Source: Cyclospora cayetanensis
Taxonomy: Eukaryota; Apicomplexa; Conoidasida; Eucoccidiorida; Eimeriidae
NCBI RefSeq assembly: GCF_002999335.1
Contig: NW_020312097.1
Coordinates: forward strand, 33,637-97,636
Reading direction: 5' to 3'
Length of the DNA stretch: 64,000 bases
Position numbers and translations under genes: made by a program. The notes below the pieces were generated by a model that had not been told where the DNA came from, searched no databases, and saw only the letters and a program-made list of their open reading frames with translations. Of this stretch, positions 25,201-35,000 are shown one piece after another (position 1 is the first letter of the stretch; each line of letters starts with the position of its first letter).

Positions 25201-25362
25201 GTATGCCATGTGTCTATGGACTGGTTGTACGTCTTTTGGCGCTGTTTTCTGTGCAGTCCGATCGCTTTAGACGAAGCTGCCCAGGCAGTGAAGCTGATCG
25301 AGGAGGCAACAAGCGTTCGCAATCTTTCCAGGATGTATCCTGGATGGTGCCCCTACTGGTAA
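4851..25362 (+). CDS. TOR: Target of Rapamycin (TOR) protein kinase, many exons
   Basis: TOR is a PIKK-family Ser/Thr kinase that, in complexes with LST8 and Raptor or Rictor, couples nutrient state to translation and growth. Exons compared with mTOR give, in order, HEAT-like repeats, FAT, an FRB domain, the catalytic domain with GVGDRHPGN, and a FATC domain ending GWCPYW, the TOR-type terminus. Exon phases match at almost every junction from 7245 onward where I could place both sites. Exons are Gln/Ala/Ser-rich. Introns contain TG and TGTA repeats. The 3' end is firm; the 5' end is not. 4851 is an ATG opening a frame that continues with [19 protein letters not shown], but its link to the later exons is unproven, and 5' exons between 5240 and 6530 are unresolved. 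An ATM, ATR or SMG1 kinase is excluded by the FRB and the WCP-aromatic-W end. Confidence 0.88.
6534..6794 (+). CDS. TOR: TOR HEAT-region exon
   Basis: The exon follows ctgcctcgcag at 6523-6533 and ends KLR before GTAAGA. It reads as amphipathic helices ([20 protein letters not shown], then [18 protein letters not shown]). It ends in phase 0 and can join the exon at 7245 in frame. Assignment to TOR rests on phase and direction, not on a motif. Confidence 0.5.
6820..7075. repeat. Intronic TGTCTGTATGTGTC repeat
   Basis: Imperfect TG, TGTA and TGTC units fill the presumed TOR intron between 6794 and 7245. The tract has no stop codons in several plus-strand frames, so the long Cys/Val/Tyr-rich open frames there are artefacts. 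Confidence 0.85.
8935..9490. repeat. Intronic TGTATATGTA repeat tract
   Basis: The TOR intron 8909-9620 is largely made of TGTA, TATG and TATC units with ACATGTA interspersions. No gene is seen on either strand. Confidence 0.85.
10670..10965. repeat. Intronic TG/TCTGTGTG repeat
   Basis: The TOR intron 10418-10968 carries a (TGTG)n and (TGTCTG)n tract up to the acceptor at gcatctag. The tract is stop-free in more than one frame. Confidence 0.85.
12352..12408 (+). repeat. Coding (Met-Ser)n microsatellite in TOR
   Basis: The hexamer atgagc repeats about nine times in the exon frame, giving alternating Met and Ser. It directly follows a Ser run and precedes a Gln run. Antisense it would read as His-Ala repeats. 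Confidence 0.9.
15545..15830. repeat. Minisatellite of 20-21 bp (GGGGGAATACTTTGAGAGAA)
   Basis: About fourteen tandem copies of a 20-21 bp unit lie between two FAT-domain exons, probably within an intron. Copies differ mainly by the length of the G run. The opposite strand stays open and would read Pro/Ser/Leu/Lys/Val/Phe repeats; this is regarded as an artefact. Confidence 0.92.
16205..16515. repeat. Intronic TATATGTGTGTATG repeat
   Basis: TA, TGTA and CT microsatellites occupy the intron before the exon at 16628. No coding signal is seen. Confidence 0.85.
17095..17645. repeat. Intronic 32-bp minisatellite in TOR
   Basis: A 32-bp unit (gtttagctatgtatgtcttt followed by atttattcatgt) recurs about seventeen times directly upstream of the FAT exon at 17673. 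Variants alternate between tcatgtgttt and ttatgcgttt. Confidence 0.92.
18855..19310 (+). repeat. Coding 33-bp minisatellite ([11 protein letters not shown])n in the FAT domain
   Basis: Thirteen copies of the 11-residue unit [11 protein letters not shown], plus a degenerate HGE copy, are read in the TOR frame. Some units have one extra Gln. The antisense strand is also open in several frames (Leu/Val-rich or Cys/Phe-rich), which comes from the repeat and not from an antisense gene. The insertion follows the segment aligned to AWHAWAVMNF of mTOR, where mTOR itself has a low-complexity loop. Confidence 0.93.
20110..20735. repeat. Intronic TATATACCCACATA repeat
   Basis: The TOR intron 20038-20825 holds about 600 bp of TGTATA units that switch near 20335 to ATATACCCACATA units. 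The two halves are roughly complementary and could pair. Confidence 0.85.
20826..21427 (+). other. TOR: TOR FRB (FKBP12-rapamycin binding) domain exons
   Basis: Exon 20826-21124 joins in phase from VEQ and gives [16 protein letters not shown], then [20 protein letters not shown]. These align with mTOR HPQALIYPLTVASKS and the first FRB helix, LWHEMWHEGLEEASRLYF. The Ser aligned to mTOR S2035 (AAS) is kept; the Tyr of RLYF is Ala here. The exon continues [20 protein letters not shown], matching FEVLEPLHAMMERGPQ. Exon 21343-21427, after cgtctctag, gives [20 protein letters not shown], matching FNQAYGRDLMEAQEWCRKYM. The final FRB helix must lie between 21428 and 22110; I could not place it with confidence. 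Rapamycin sensitivity cannot be predicted from this. Confidence 0.85.
22110..24538 (+). other. TOR: TOR PIKK catalytic domain exons
   Basis: Exon 22110-22270 has [18 protein letters not shown] and [17 protein letters not shown], the N-lobe with the ATP-binding Lys. Exon 22633-23118 starts [14 protein letters not shown] and carries [18 protein letters not shown], then [20 protein letters not shown] and a run of about 29 Gln. Exon 23373-23680 has [14 protein letters not shown], then the catalytic loop [16 protein letters not shown] and the metal-binding [11 protein letters not shown], then LPETVPFR. Exon 24209-24538 starts [16 protein letters not shown] and ends [14 protein letters not shown], the helices before FATC. 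The catalytic Asp, His and Asn are present, so activity is plausible. The DFG motif reads DFS, and RQDER reads RQQQR. A further small exon between 23118 and 23373 is possible. Confidence 0.9.
24655..25215. repeat. 28-bp minisatellite in the last TOR intron
   Basis: A unit close to catatgtgtatgtgtgtcaa plus gtatgtgt repeats through most of the 718-bp intron 24539-25256. The intron has no stop codon in the frame continued from the upstream exon. Confidence 0.9.
25257..25362 (+). other. TOR: TOR FATC domain and stop codon
   Basis: The last exon follows tttctgtgcag, joins in phase 2 and gives [20 protein letters not shown], then [11 protein letters not shown] and TAA. mTOR ends QATSHENLCQCYIGWCPFW. 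This C terminus is diagnostic for TOR among the PIKKs, and FATC is needed for kinase function in the family. A complete end here shows that the 3' part of the gene is not truncated. Confidence 0.95.
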
Positions 25363-28361
25363 AGCGTGGAGAAGCGTGTGTGCCCTTTCGGCTTTTTCTT
25401 GTGAGTAGAGGGGACATGTTTTCTGGCGTAAAGTGTCGAGGCGAGATCAAAGCAGGGAGCTTGTTGAGGGAGCCTGCTAGTCTGAAGCAGTAGCTGCGGC
25501 ACTTTCATTAAAGAGCAGTCTTGCCTAGCCTCTACGCTACGCACCACTCATGTGTCCTCGTGGCAAGGCGTTTTTCTGCACACTGAAGAAAGATTCTTGA
25601 CAGCTCTTGCGGAGCCACGTGCGCTGCAAGAGGTCGCACTCTCCCTCGCCAGAGAGCAGGCATATTGAACTCTTGTTGTCGGCTGTAATATTGGATAAAA
25701 GCACGAGAAGAGGCACAATTTCCTCCAAGACACACACACACACACACCCCTCGATGAAAGCGACTCGAGATGTGCAGGCAGAAGGGCAAACAAAAAAGAG
25801 ATCCAAAGCCTCTGCAGAGCTCGCCGCGAAAACAGCTGTAAAGGGGAAGCGGAGGGGGGAGAAGGCGAATTCTGCTGTTACGCGCGAGAGCACACAGAAG
25901 CACGCACTTAGTTCGGAGACTTTACAAGCTCAACAAAGTGAGGGAGGAGACCCCTAGCGAAGCTGCTCTATGGATAGCTAGTTCCGCCGAGGCGGGGGGA
26001 GAGAAAGAGAGACACAGAGAGACAGAGACAGACGGACAGACAGAGCCACCTTGGACGCTTCTTTATGCGAAGCCCCTTTCTTAGCACCTGCCCCAATTGT
26101 GCATTGCGAAACGTCATGGGAAAATATCTTAATGCCTCCCCTATAGAAATCGACCTTCTATTGCCTTGCGCGCATCGGCTCGGAAAGTTTTAGTCTTGGA
26201 ATCAGAAGGCAGACAGCAGCAGCTAGGAGAAATTCGCTGCGAAATTGCGGTGAGCCGTCTGAGTTTGGCTATCTGTCAACGGGCAGCAGTTTGCACATAC
26301 TAGCAGTGTAGGATGCATGAACAAAACAGCATACGGCCCCTCGTTGTGTTCGGGAAACAGACTGTATGCGCGCGCAGTAACAGCCTGTGCACCGCCTCTT
26401 AAGAGGGATGCCAGTCTCCTGCCCTCTCACTTTTGACAAATAAGCCTGCTAAAGCGTGAAAATTGCTCGAGTGTGTTTTTGGCGAGTCCACTGCCCATCA
26501 ATTCAGATATAGATGTGCCTGAGGAACTGCTGGGTACAGCAGTGTTGCACGATGCCCTTTGTGGAGTGGTGGTACACTGAAAATGCGGAGAGTGACGGGT
26601 TGTGTTGGTTTCAGTCACTCCATGCCCTCAGAGATGCCTCTTTCATCTGTCCCCTTGCTGTCTTTGAAAGGCAACCCTTCTCGCAGTGTCTGGTGCGCCG
26701 TGTTCAGCAGTGCAAACCTCCCAGGAGTCTCGCTGCGTGTAGCCTTACACTACATGCACCTCGCTGAGCCTCGATAAAGCGTTGACTGGCGAGCACTCGA
26801 TCAAGCTGTTTGTGCAAGTTCCCTGCTGCAGAGCAGTGGTAGCTGCTTGGATGCGCGAAGCGTCGGGGGGGGAGGGCGCTGTATGCCTCTCATGGCGGCT
26901 ACACCTTTTTGGCATTCTGCGTGGATGTGGTCAAAAAGGATCACTTGGAGGACTGCGTACTAAAGCGCTGCAGTGCGACTTCTTTGCCTAGCTTCTCGCT
27001 TCCTGCCGGAAGCCCACACGAGGGGACGTGGGATGGAGGGAAGCACAATTATTCAGAACGGCACAAGACGTTTAAAAGCTGCAGTGGAGCTGGTTCTACT
27101 GCATGAAGCCAATGAGGTGCCCCCCTAGGGAGGGCCTATGCAGGGGAGAGAACGTCTGTCTGCAGACCAAGTGGAATTTTTTTGCCGTTCAAGTCGCAAA
27201 TCCTGTGGAAGCGCTTAGCAGCTCGCGTATCTGCTACGACGCCGCCTGCCTGCCTGCCTGCCTGCCGGATAGGCTGCTCCTCCAACGAACCTGACGGCTA
27301 CTGCAGCTTCAGCTTCCCCTGTCCGTGCAGCGAACGAACAATGATTGCTGCTTCTCCGTGCAAGCACGTGAAAAACCTCTCATCTACCCCATACCCTCCC
27401 CAACCCGCCTGCAAGCCCGCAACGTCATGAACGACGCAAAAAGCGAGGGAGGGGAGGGCGGCGGGGGAAATCTACACTTGTTCTGCAACAAGCCCCCTCG
27501 CCTTCTTTATCTATCTACTCTCTATCCCGCTAGCTGGAGGCAATACAGATATTATTTTTCGCATCTCCCTTGCGAATTATACAGCCCCCCTTTCCGCCCG
27601 TAGGCTCGGCATCTCGCGTGGCATACACCACAGTCTTCGGCAGTGGCGGTAGTCTCACACGCTGCCTGCCGTCATCGATTTTCAGGAGAAAGCGCGTTTT
27701 GGTGTTTTGAACTCGAGATTCTGGAAGCGCAGTCCTTGAAAAAAGCCATGAATACTTGCATGCACTGTCTTTCCGTAGAACAACAGAAGGTAAAACAACA
27801 GAAGGCGGCCTCTTTTCTCGCCTCTTCAACGCCGCAGTGTTGCAAACAGCCCGTCCCCTGCATGCACCCAGGAACATCGCGGGAGCATTGCAGCGTCTTC
27901 CCCCCCTCCTGGGAGTGCTTGATTGAGCCAAAAACTGGAGGCATCTCCGCAAGTCGGTTTGCCAACTGCTGCTGCGAACTACGCATCAGCTGCGATCTGC
28001 TCGCCACGGAGAAACTGCCGCCTCCCCAGAGCATCGCCGTGGGAAGAATTCGCATGCGCTTCCCCCGTGTGCTACGGGGGGTCCTCCCAGCTGGCAGACT
28101 CTTAACGGGTTACAAAGAATATATATATTTGCATATTTATGTGCATTTATGTATATATATATACATGTTTCTGCGCGCCTAGCCAGCTCGACGTGAGCGC
28201 CCTCTCTATAGGGCTCTCCAGGCGGCTACCCCCTCCGGTGCAACTGGAAGCCACTGACGCGTCTTTAGGCACCTTCCAGCGGCAAACGCAGCAGAGGATT
28301 CTCACAGCTGCCTTCCTTCACACCCAGCAGCGCGAGAAACAGCGCGAGAAACAGCGCGAGA
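25363..28361. other. Gene-poor region after TOR
   Basis: This 3 kb has ordinary base composition with only scattered short open frames (for example 25607-25957 and 27643-28182) that match nothing I know. A (CA)n at 25730-25750 and a GACAGA tract at 26000-26045 are the only simple repeats of note. I see no supportable gene. Confidence 0.5.
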
Positions 28362-29835
28362 ATGGCGAAGGGTTTGCGCTGTAAGACGAAAAGGGCCTTC
28401 AGGGCAGTGAAGAGGCAGCATGTCAGCGCCACAGTCGAAGCAACACGCATGGAGACTCTGCAACAGCGGCTGCTGATGATACAGCGGGGCGAAGATCCTA
28501 TGGCATTCAGTAGGAGACCTTTGAACAAATTCCTTTACCCAGGTGAGCAGGAGTCGCGCTGGCTTCTGACCCTTTCGCCTTGAGGCGTGTTTTTTCGCCT
28601 GGCTCCTCTTCTGGTTATGCGCCTTTCTTCCGCTGCCGACATTCTGCACTTCTGCTGCCTCTATTGCCCTCCTCTAAGCCCCTCCAGGCTGTGCGTTCTC
28701 GCGTTCGCACCTCACGCCTCTCCCTCAGCGGCAGCTTGCCAGAGATCCTCTTTCCCCCTTTACCCTCCCCCCCCGCCATTCTCCTCGCTCTTCTTTCTAG
28801 AGCTTTCGCTGTCAGCGCTTCTCTCTCTGTCTCTCCTCCTTCCGCTGCGATTCAATTTTTTCTCGACGTCACCACTGCATCTCCCTGCCGCTAGCTGCAC
28901 CTGCATTGGGCACTGCTGCACATGCATGGAATTTTATTCTTCTGCTAGCTGCACCTCTCTCTTGATGCCGCTTCTTCTTCTTTTCCTTCTCTTTTCCTTC
29001 TTCTCCTTCTTCTCTTTTCCTACTCCTTCTTCTCCTTCTCCTTCTCCTTCTTCTTCTCCTTCTTCTTTTTTTCCTTCTCCTTCTTCTCCCACTCCTTCTT
29101 CTCCCACTCCTTCTTCTCCCACTCCTCCCACTCCTCCCACTCCTTCTTCTCCTTCTCCTTCTCCTCCCACTCCTTCTTCTCCACCTCCTTCTTTTTTCCT
29201 TCTTCTGCAGTTGCTGCTGTAATTATTTCGCCGACTCCTGCAGGGCACCCCGTGCTGCGGTGAAGTGCGTGTATGCATGCTACGTGTGTCTTGCACGGTG
29301 CGATTCTGTCTGTCTCTCCTTGTGCCCTCCTGCTGCAGATGCTGCAGACGCAGTATTTCCCCAGAAAACTCCAGGAGCACGTCCATTGGACTTTCGATCC
29401 GAGGCTTTGCCGCTTGCTGGCATGGTAGGATGGGGGCAGAGGAAGAAGTACACGGAGGAGGAGAAGATTGAGTTGGTGTCGCTTTTCAACTGTCTCCCTG
29501 GGCGCACCGAAGGGCCTGAGGTGCAAGGAGCTCGTGAGGCTTTCAAACGAAGAGCGGCTGCAGCCTTCGTGGGTGAAGCCGACATGACGGAGGCTGCCTG
29601 CCCCCGCAGCAGCAGCAGCAGCGCTGAGGCTGCAGCGGCGGAGCAAGCGGACGACGCAGGAGCTACATGCATGCTTGCAGAAGATGCGACTAGCGACATG
29701 CTTGCAGAAGATGCGGCTAGCGACATGCTTGCAGACATGCGGAGAAGGCAAGTGCCCGTGGTGAAGGACGGCCTTATCAAGCAGAAAGCCTTGCCCTCCA
29801 AGGCTCAACGCAAACGCAGACAGAAGCGCAAATAA
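28362..29835 (+). CDS. LLPH / DUF2423 (UPF0642)-like small basic nucleolar protein
   Basis: Exon 1 (28362-28542) begins MAKGLRCKTKRAFRAVKRQ, which matches the family opening MAKSLRSKxKRKxRAxKR seen in human LLPH and yeast YBL028C. The donor is CCAG|GTGAGC. Exon 2 (29339-29835) joins in phase 1 after cctgctgcag and ends LPSKAQRKRRQKRK, a Lys/Arg tail typical of the family, then TAA. The protein has 225 residues, longer than human LLPH. Its middle contains QRKKYTEEEKIELVSLFN and an imperfect duplication of CMLAEDATSDMLAEDAASDM. Family members are nucleolar and linked to large-subunit biogenesis; the role here is inferred. The 796-bp intron is CT-rich. A second acceptor 9 bp downstream (29347) would also keep the frame. 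Confidence 0.75.
28975..29200. repeat. Pyrimidine-rich TTCTCCTTC repeat inside an intron
   Basis: The intron of the LLPH-like gene contains over 200 bp of CTTCTTCTCC and CACTCC units. The complementary strand is open as a Glu/Lys/Gly-rich frame; this is treated as an artefact. Confidence 0.88.
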
Positions 29836-32053
29836 ATTGGCAGAAGGCACCGTCTCGCCGACCCCAGCAGCGCCTTTATCCCCATTCTCTCTCGCCTAGG
29901 GAACGCTCACTTTATGCTGCTGCTGCTGCTGCTGCTGCTGTGCGAAACGACTCGCTTTTTGGCGGAGAAAAAGGGGAAGCGCCAGCCGTTGCTGTTGCTG
30001 AATTCGCATAAAATCCCTTTTCCTGTCGCACCCCCCCCTCTAGGGGAGTTCGTCTTTGAACGTCGTTCAAAAGGCCTCTCGTGTTTTGTGCTGGCGCTCT
30101 TTTGAGTAACCTGCCTGCATGCGCCAGTGCTGCGCAAAAAGCGGTGTATGGAGAACGCACTAGATGCAGGAGAGGCCGTCAAGGATAGCTCCTTTGTTGA
30201 GTTGCGTAGCGTTGCACGAGGCTGACAGTCACCTTCGATCGAGAGGAGAAAAGGGGGTCACTTTGAGCTGCAGAGAGTCTAAGAAGAGCAGAGGCGGGAT
30301 CTGAGAAACGACGCGAAACTGCCGAGAGCTGCAAGGCGCAAGGCTGCGTTCTGTTTGCCCCTGTACGGCGGGAGCCTCCCCTGCGCAGCTTGCTTGCTGG
30401 GAAGACATACCGGAGATTCGATGAATGGGCACAGGGGAGGGGAGATTTGCAAAAGGAGTCATGGCACGCAGCTGCTGCAGTTCGTCGAAGGAATGCGGTC
30501 AGACGACTTCAGCGTCGTTTATCCGCTTTCTAGTGGATAAACCCGTAGATATGTACACATGTTTTAGTGTAGATATCTACATGCATATATACACTTATTT
30601 AGGCAGAAAAGGCGTCCTAAACCCTCGGGATAGGTGTGCCACGGAAACGCCAGTTCGACCCGCCTTGTGTGTACGTGCGAAGGGGGGGTCTTATGGGTTA
30701 GTAAGGTGGCACTTTTTCCGAAGAACCTTTTATCAAACGAGCATCTCAGGAGTTGCCTGTTAAGGCCGCTGCTCTGCGCAAGGGATCTCGAAAGCGTCAG
30801 GATGAACTCGACGATAACCGTCTTGCAACCCTGTACCTGCACTCTGTACCTGCGTAGAGGGGGGGGGATGCGGGGGAAGTGGGGGAAAGCCGTGTGTGTG
30901 CATGCATCTGCGAGGGGCTGTGGTGTATATACCACGCCTGCAGCCGAGACTCTCTACAGGTCCTCCCAAGACAAGTCATGAAAGCGTGCAGGGGGAGTCG
31001 GCGAGATCGCGGGGTAGCCTCCACTTGCACCACTTGCACACTTTTGTCTGCCCCCTCTATGTTGTGGAGAGAGCCCAAGCAGAGTGTCTACAAAAAGGGT
31101 CTGCCTGGTCGTCGCGTACACCGCGTTGAGTGTGCAGCGTTGTCTGCAGAGCACGATACAAACAAGCGGCGCTGGTGTGTCTACGTGGGCATGCACATGC
31201 ATATGCATGCAACACACGCGCTGATAAGGTCGAAGCGCCGAACTGGAATCTTTTAGGTGTTTGCCTGGAAAGAGTAATGCGGAAACGATCGACTTGGCTT
31301 CGCTCCTTGCTCTCGCTCGCTTCCCTCTAATGAATGACACCCCTGAGGGGCAAGAAGGCAAAGAAAATTTCGAGAGGCAGCTCTCTCTCTCGGAGGAAAC
31401 ACTGCCTACCCCTCTACCCAAGACTTGTACTTTTTTAAAGGCAAAGGTCTCCACACGGAGGAAGAGAGAGCAAGGAAGAGAGAGAGAGCAAGGAAGAGAG
31501 GGGAAGAGAGACTTTCGAGGCAGCGTTACAAGTTCACTAGAGGGATGCTGGCAGCGTTTAAAGAGCCCCGCCTCTTTCGTGCAGGCAAGCCTGCAACTGG
31601 CGGTTCTTCCCACAGTCCTTAGAAAACAGAAAACTTGGAATTACAGGTTGTTCACACACGGGCATCAGTGCCCTTGTGTCTCCCCGTAATGCTTTGGCGT
31701 GACAGATTGGTGACAAACGAGCTGCTGCTTGCAACACACACAGGCATCAGTGCCCTTGTGTCTTTCCGTAATGCTTTGGCGTGACAGATTGGTGACAAAC
31801 GAGCTGCTGCTTGCAAAATACGCATTTCCGCGTTGGCGGCAGAAATGCTTTGCGCGCAGGTGCACACCCTCTGGAAGGCAGCAGCAAAACCCCTTAGAGT
31901 TGCTACTGCAAAAATGATTTTATAAAAGGTTTTAAGGATTCTGTCGACGGTCCAAGAGGGTAAAGGACCATCCACACATTCACCGTCCGTGCGAATATAC
32001 AGCGTATCCACTCCTTCCTTTCGCACTCCTTTCTTCCTTCCCGGCCCTAAGGA
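29836..32053. other. Region between convergent LLPH-like and GT32 genes
   Basis: Short CTG runs near 29910-29945 and a tandem duplication near 31661 are present. Open frames here are short and overlap on both strands without family resemblance. Part of it should be 3' UTR of both flanking genes. Confidence 0.45.
31661..31820. repeat. 82-bp tandem duplication
   Basis: The segment starting ggcatcagtgcccttgtgtc at 31661 is repeated starting at 31743 with very few differences (tctccccgta against tctttccgta). Both copies end gagctgctgcttgcaa. The high identity suggests a recent duplication. It lies between two genes. Confidence 0.93.
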
Positions 32054-35000
32054 TTACATGGAGTACAGCTCTCGCAGACGCACTTTGATCCTCTCGACGA
32101 CGTCGTTGCTAATGGTTCTGTTTACGTCGGGTGCTGCGAAGACTTGCAGGCGGAGGTGCCCGCAAAGCAGCGTGCAGTAGCTGCGTTGAATATGACCTAT
32201 TGCAGCACTGGACGCCTTCTCGAGCGCGTGGGCGAAGTCTCCTCGAACGTTGTGAATCTGCGTGCTGTACAGATGGACGGCATAGATGTTTCCTGCAGAG
32301 ACGACTGCGCGCCAGTAGGAAACGCCTTGACGCCTTTGCGCCTCAATCCAAAACAAGTCGTTTGCCACACCTGGGCGGTGGCGCCCTTCCACTCGGTGGT
32401 TCAGGGAAAAAAAAGGCAGCGGTCCATACAGCGTCAGTCCATCTGGAGATCTCGCGTTGTTGGCTGGCTGCGCGAGGTGTTCATCTCCAAAATATATAGC
32501 AGGTGGAAAAAACAGCGCATGCAGCCAATGCCACAATCCCTGCAAGGCGCTCAGCATCCTGCGATCAAATCGGCACGCCCACGCCGCAAAAAGCTCGACT
32601 GTCTCCTCCTCCCGCTTGGTCTGCTGGAGCACTTCCTGCTGCTGTTTTCGAACCTCTAGAGACTGCGCACGCACATCCTCCTGTCGTCGCGTTCTCGCTG
32701 CAGAGAGCGCAGGCATCTCGCCAAAAAACGACCCCCCAACTCCTGACCAAGGATCAGACGTCGCAACATGCAAGGCACTGCTGCTGGAGGTCGAGCTCTG
32801 CTGCTGCTGCTGCTGCTGCTGCAGCTGCTGCTGCAAACTAGGAGGTGAGCTGCGCGCATCCAGATTGGGCAAATTAGCTCTTGCCCACAAATCCAGCATA
32901 AACTGAAGAGAACGCGTCCCCATCGTTCCCCAAGGCATCAGCAGCATCCGCATAAAAGACGCGTCGCCATCGCTGCTGCTGCTGCTGCTTTCGCGGAAAC
33001 GCCTCTCCGCCTCTTCGTTGGCTCGCACAAGATCTTCTAACGTCTTTCCATCTCGACCTGCCCAACTCCACGGGCTGTAACTCCTCCCTACCCAGAACCA
33101 CGCGAAGCGCTGCAGCGCTCCCAAGACACCCCCACCAACCACCTCGAAAACACTGCTGCTGCTGCTCTTCTCGCTGCTGTTGCTGCTCTTTTCGCTGCTG
33201 CTGCTGCTCTTTTCGATGCTGCTGCTGCTCTTTTCGCTGCTGCTGCTGCTGCTTTCGCTGCTGCTGCTGCTCTTTTCGCTGCTGCTGCTGCGATCAGCTC
33301 TCCCCTCCTCCCCAGCGAGCTCACCGTCCAGTAGAAGAGCAACATTTGCAATCCATTCTCGAAGGCGAGGATGCCCAGCATGGAAGGCAAAGACTGCCTG
33401 ACACGTCTCGCAGCTGTACGAGGCATGACCTTCGTCCATTTCGCAAGACACGTGGTTCGACAAATGCCGCAGTTCTTGCAGCGAAATGACATCTGTGTCC
33501 AAGTAGACGCCTCCCTCGACGTACACGAGAGCCACGCGCAAAACATCCGCCACCAAAGTTCGCAGCAGATGCTGCAAAACGTGCTGCATGTGCGCAGCAG
33601 GGCCGAGAGGCTGACGCATCAGCGTTGAGGCGTGACGCTCCAGTGGAAGATCTGCGCACAAAGCCGCCGCCGCGCCTCCGCAAACCCAAAAAATCCTAAA
33701 AAAGATGCATGCAAAAAACTAGGCGTCCACACACCGCGGGAACGCACCAGCAGGGCGAAACAGAGGCAGAGAAACGTCACAAACACACACACAAACACGC
33801 ACGCAGACACACACCAGAATTCGCAGCACACATGACCATGCGTGTCGCATTTTAAAAATTCTGTTCCCACGCAAAACGCACAGCGAGAGACACACGCGCG
33901 ATCTGGCGACGCTCCGCGTGCTGCAGATGACAGAGGCTCCTGCACGCGGAGGGAGTCTAAAGAACGCTTGAGACATCCAGCAGCATGATTTTTTTTAAGG
34001 AAAAAAAATAGCAGACAGAGACAGACAGAGAGACACGCAGAACGAGAGACAGGCAAGCAGAAAGACATACATACAGACAAGCAGAAAAGCAGAAAGACAG
34101 ACAAGCAGAAAAGCAGAAAGACAGACAGACAGAGAAGCAGAAAGACAGACAGACAAGCAGAAAGACAGACAGACAAGCAGAAAGACAGACAAGCAGAAAG
34201 ACAAGAAGAATGACAGACAGAAAGACAGACAAGCAGAAAGACAGACAGAAAGAAAGACAAGCAGAAAGACAGACAGACATACAGACATGCATACAGACAA
34301 GCAGAAAGACAAGCAGAATGACAGACAGACAGACAGACAAGCATAAATACATACAGACATACATACAGACAGACAGACAAGCATAAATACATACAGACAT
34401 ACATACAGACAGACAGACATACATACAGACATACATACAGACACACAGACAGACATACATACAGACATGCAGACTGCTCACCTGCGAAGTAGCTCTTTAA
34501 ATCGACGTGCTGGACGTACTGCAGGTCGAATCCTGTGCGCCAGAAAAGCTGCATTTGGGCGAAGTGAATTTCTCGAGCTTCGGCGAGACAGCTGAGAGTC
34601 TCCTCGTGGAGGGCATCTTCTGGAGGCGACATGGCTCGCCTCGAGGCTGCCGCTGCTGGCGAGTGCTTGCCGCCCCCTCCGCACGTCGCTGAGACGACGT
34701 GCCATCGCACGAGAGCTCCAGGCATAGCAGCAAAAGTTGAATCCAACGTCCAAAGCTCCCTCTGTGTCAACGGCTCCGGCCCGCTAACGAAGTGCACCAC
34801 GCGTCGTCTGAGGCGTCTTGCATGCGTGTAAAGAGCTTCATCTACCGCTGGAATGCCTGTTAGTCGAAATCCCTTTCCGCGAGCTCCTGCATGCATGTTG
34901 TGGAGAGCGAGATGTGCATCTAAAGTGTTGCACCCGTTGTACAGGGAGGGGCTGCTGGTGTCGCTACTCTGATCCTCGCCACACAGTCCGCCTGTGTCAT

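Noticed and set aside
24655..25215. CRISPR-like regularly spaced repeats
   Set aside because: Units are directly tandem without unique spacers, and the sequence is nuclear eukaryotic. It is an ordinary minisatellite.
25532..25957. Overlapping frames on both strands just after TOR
   Set aside because: Neither resembles a known protein. The plus frame crosses a (CA)n run and the minus frame looks random.
28934..29386. Glu/Lys/Gly-rich minus-strand frame
   Set aside because: It is the complement of the CT-rich intron of the LLPH-like gene.
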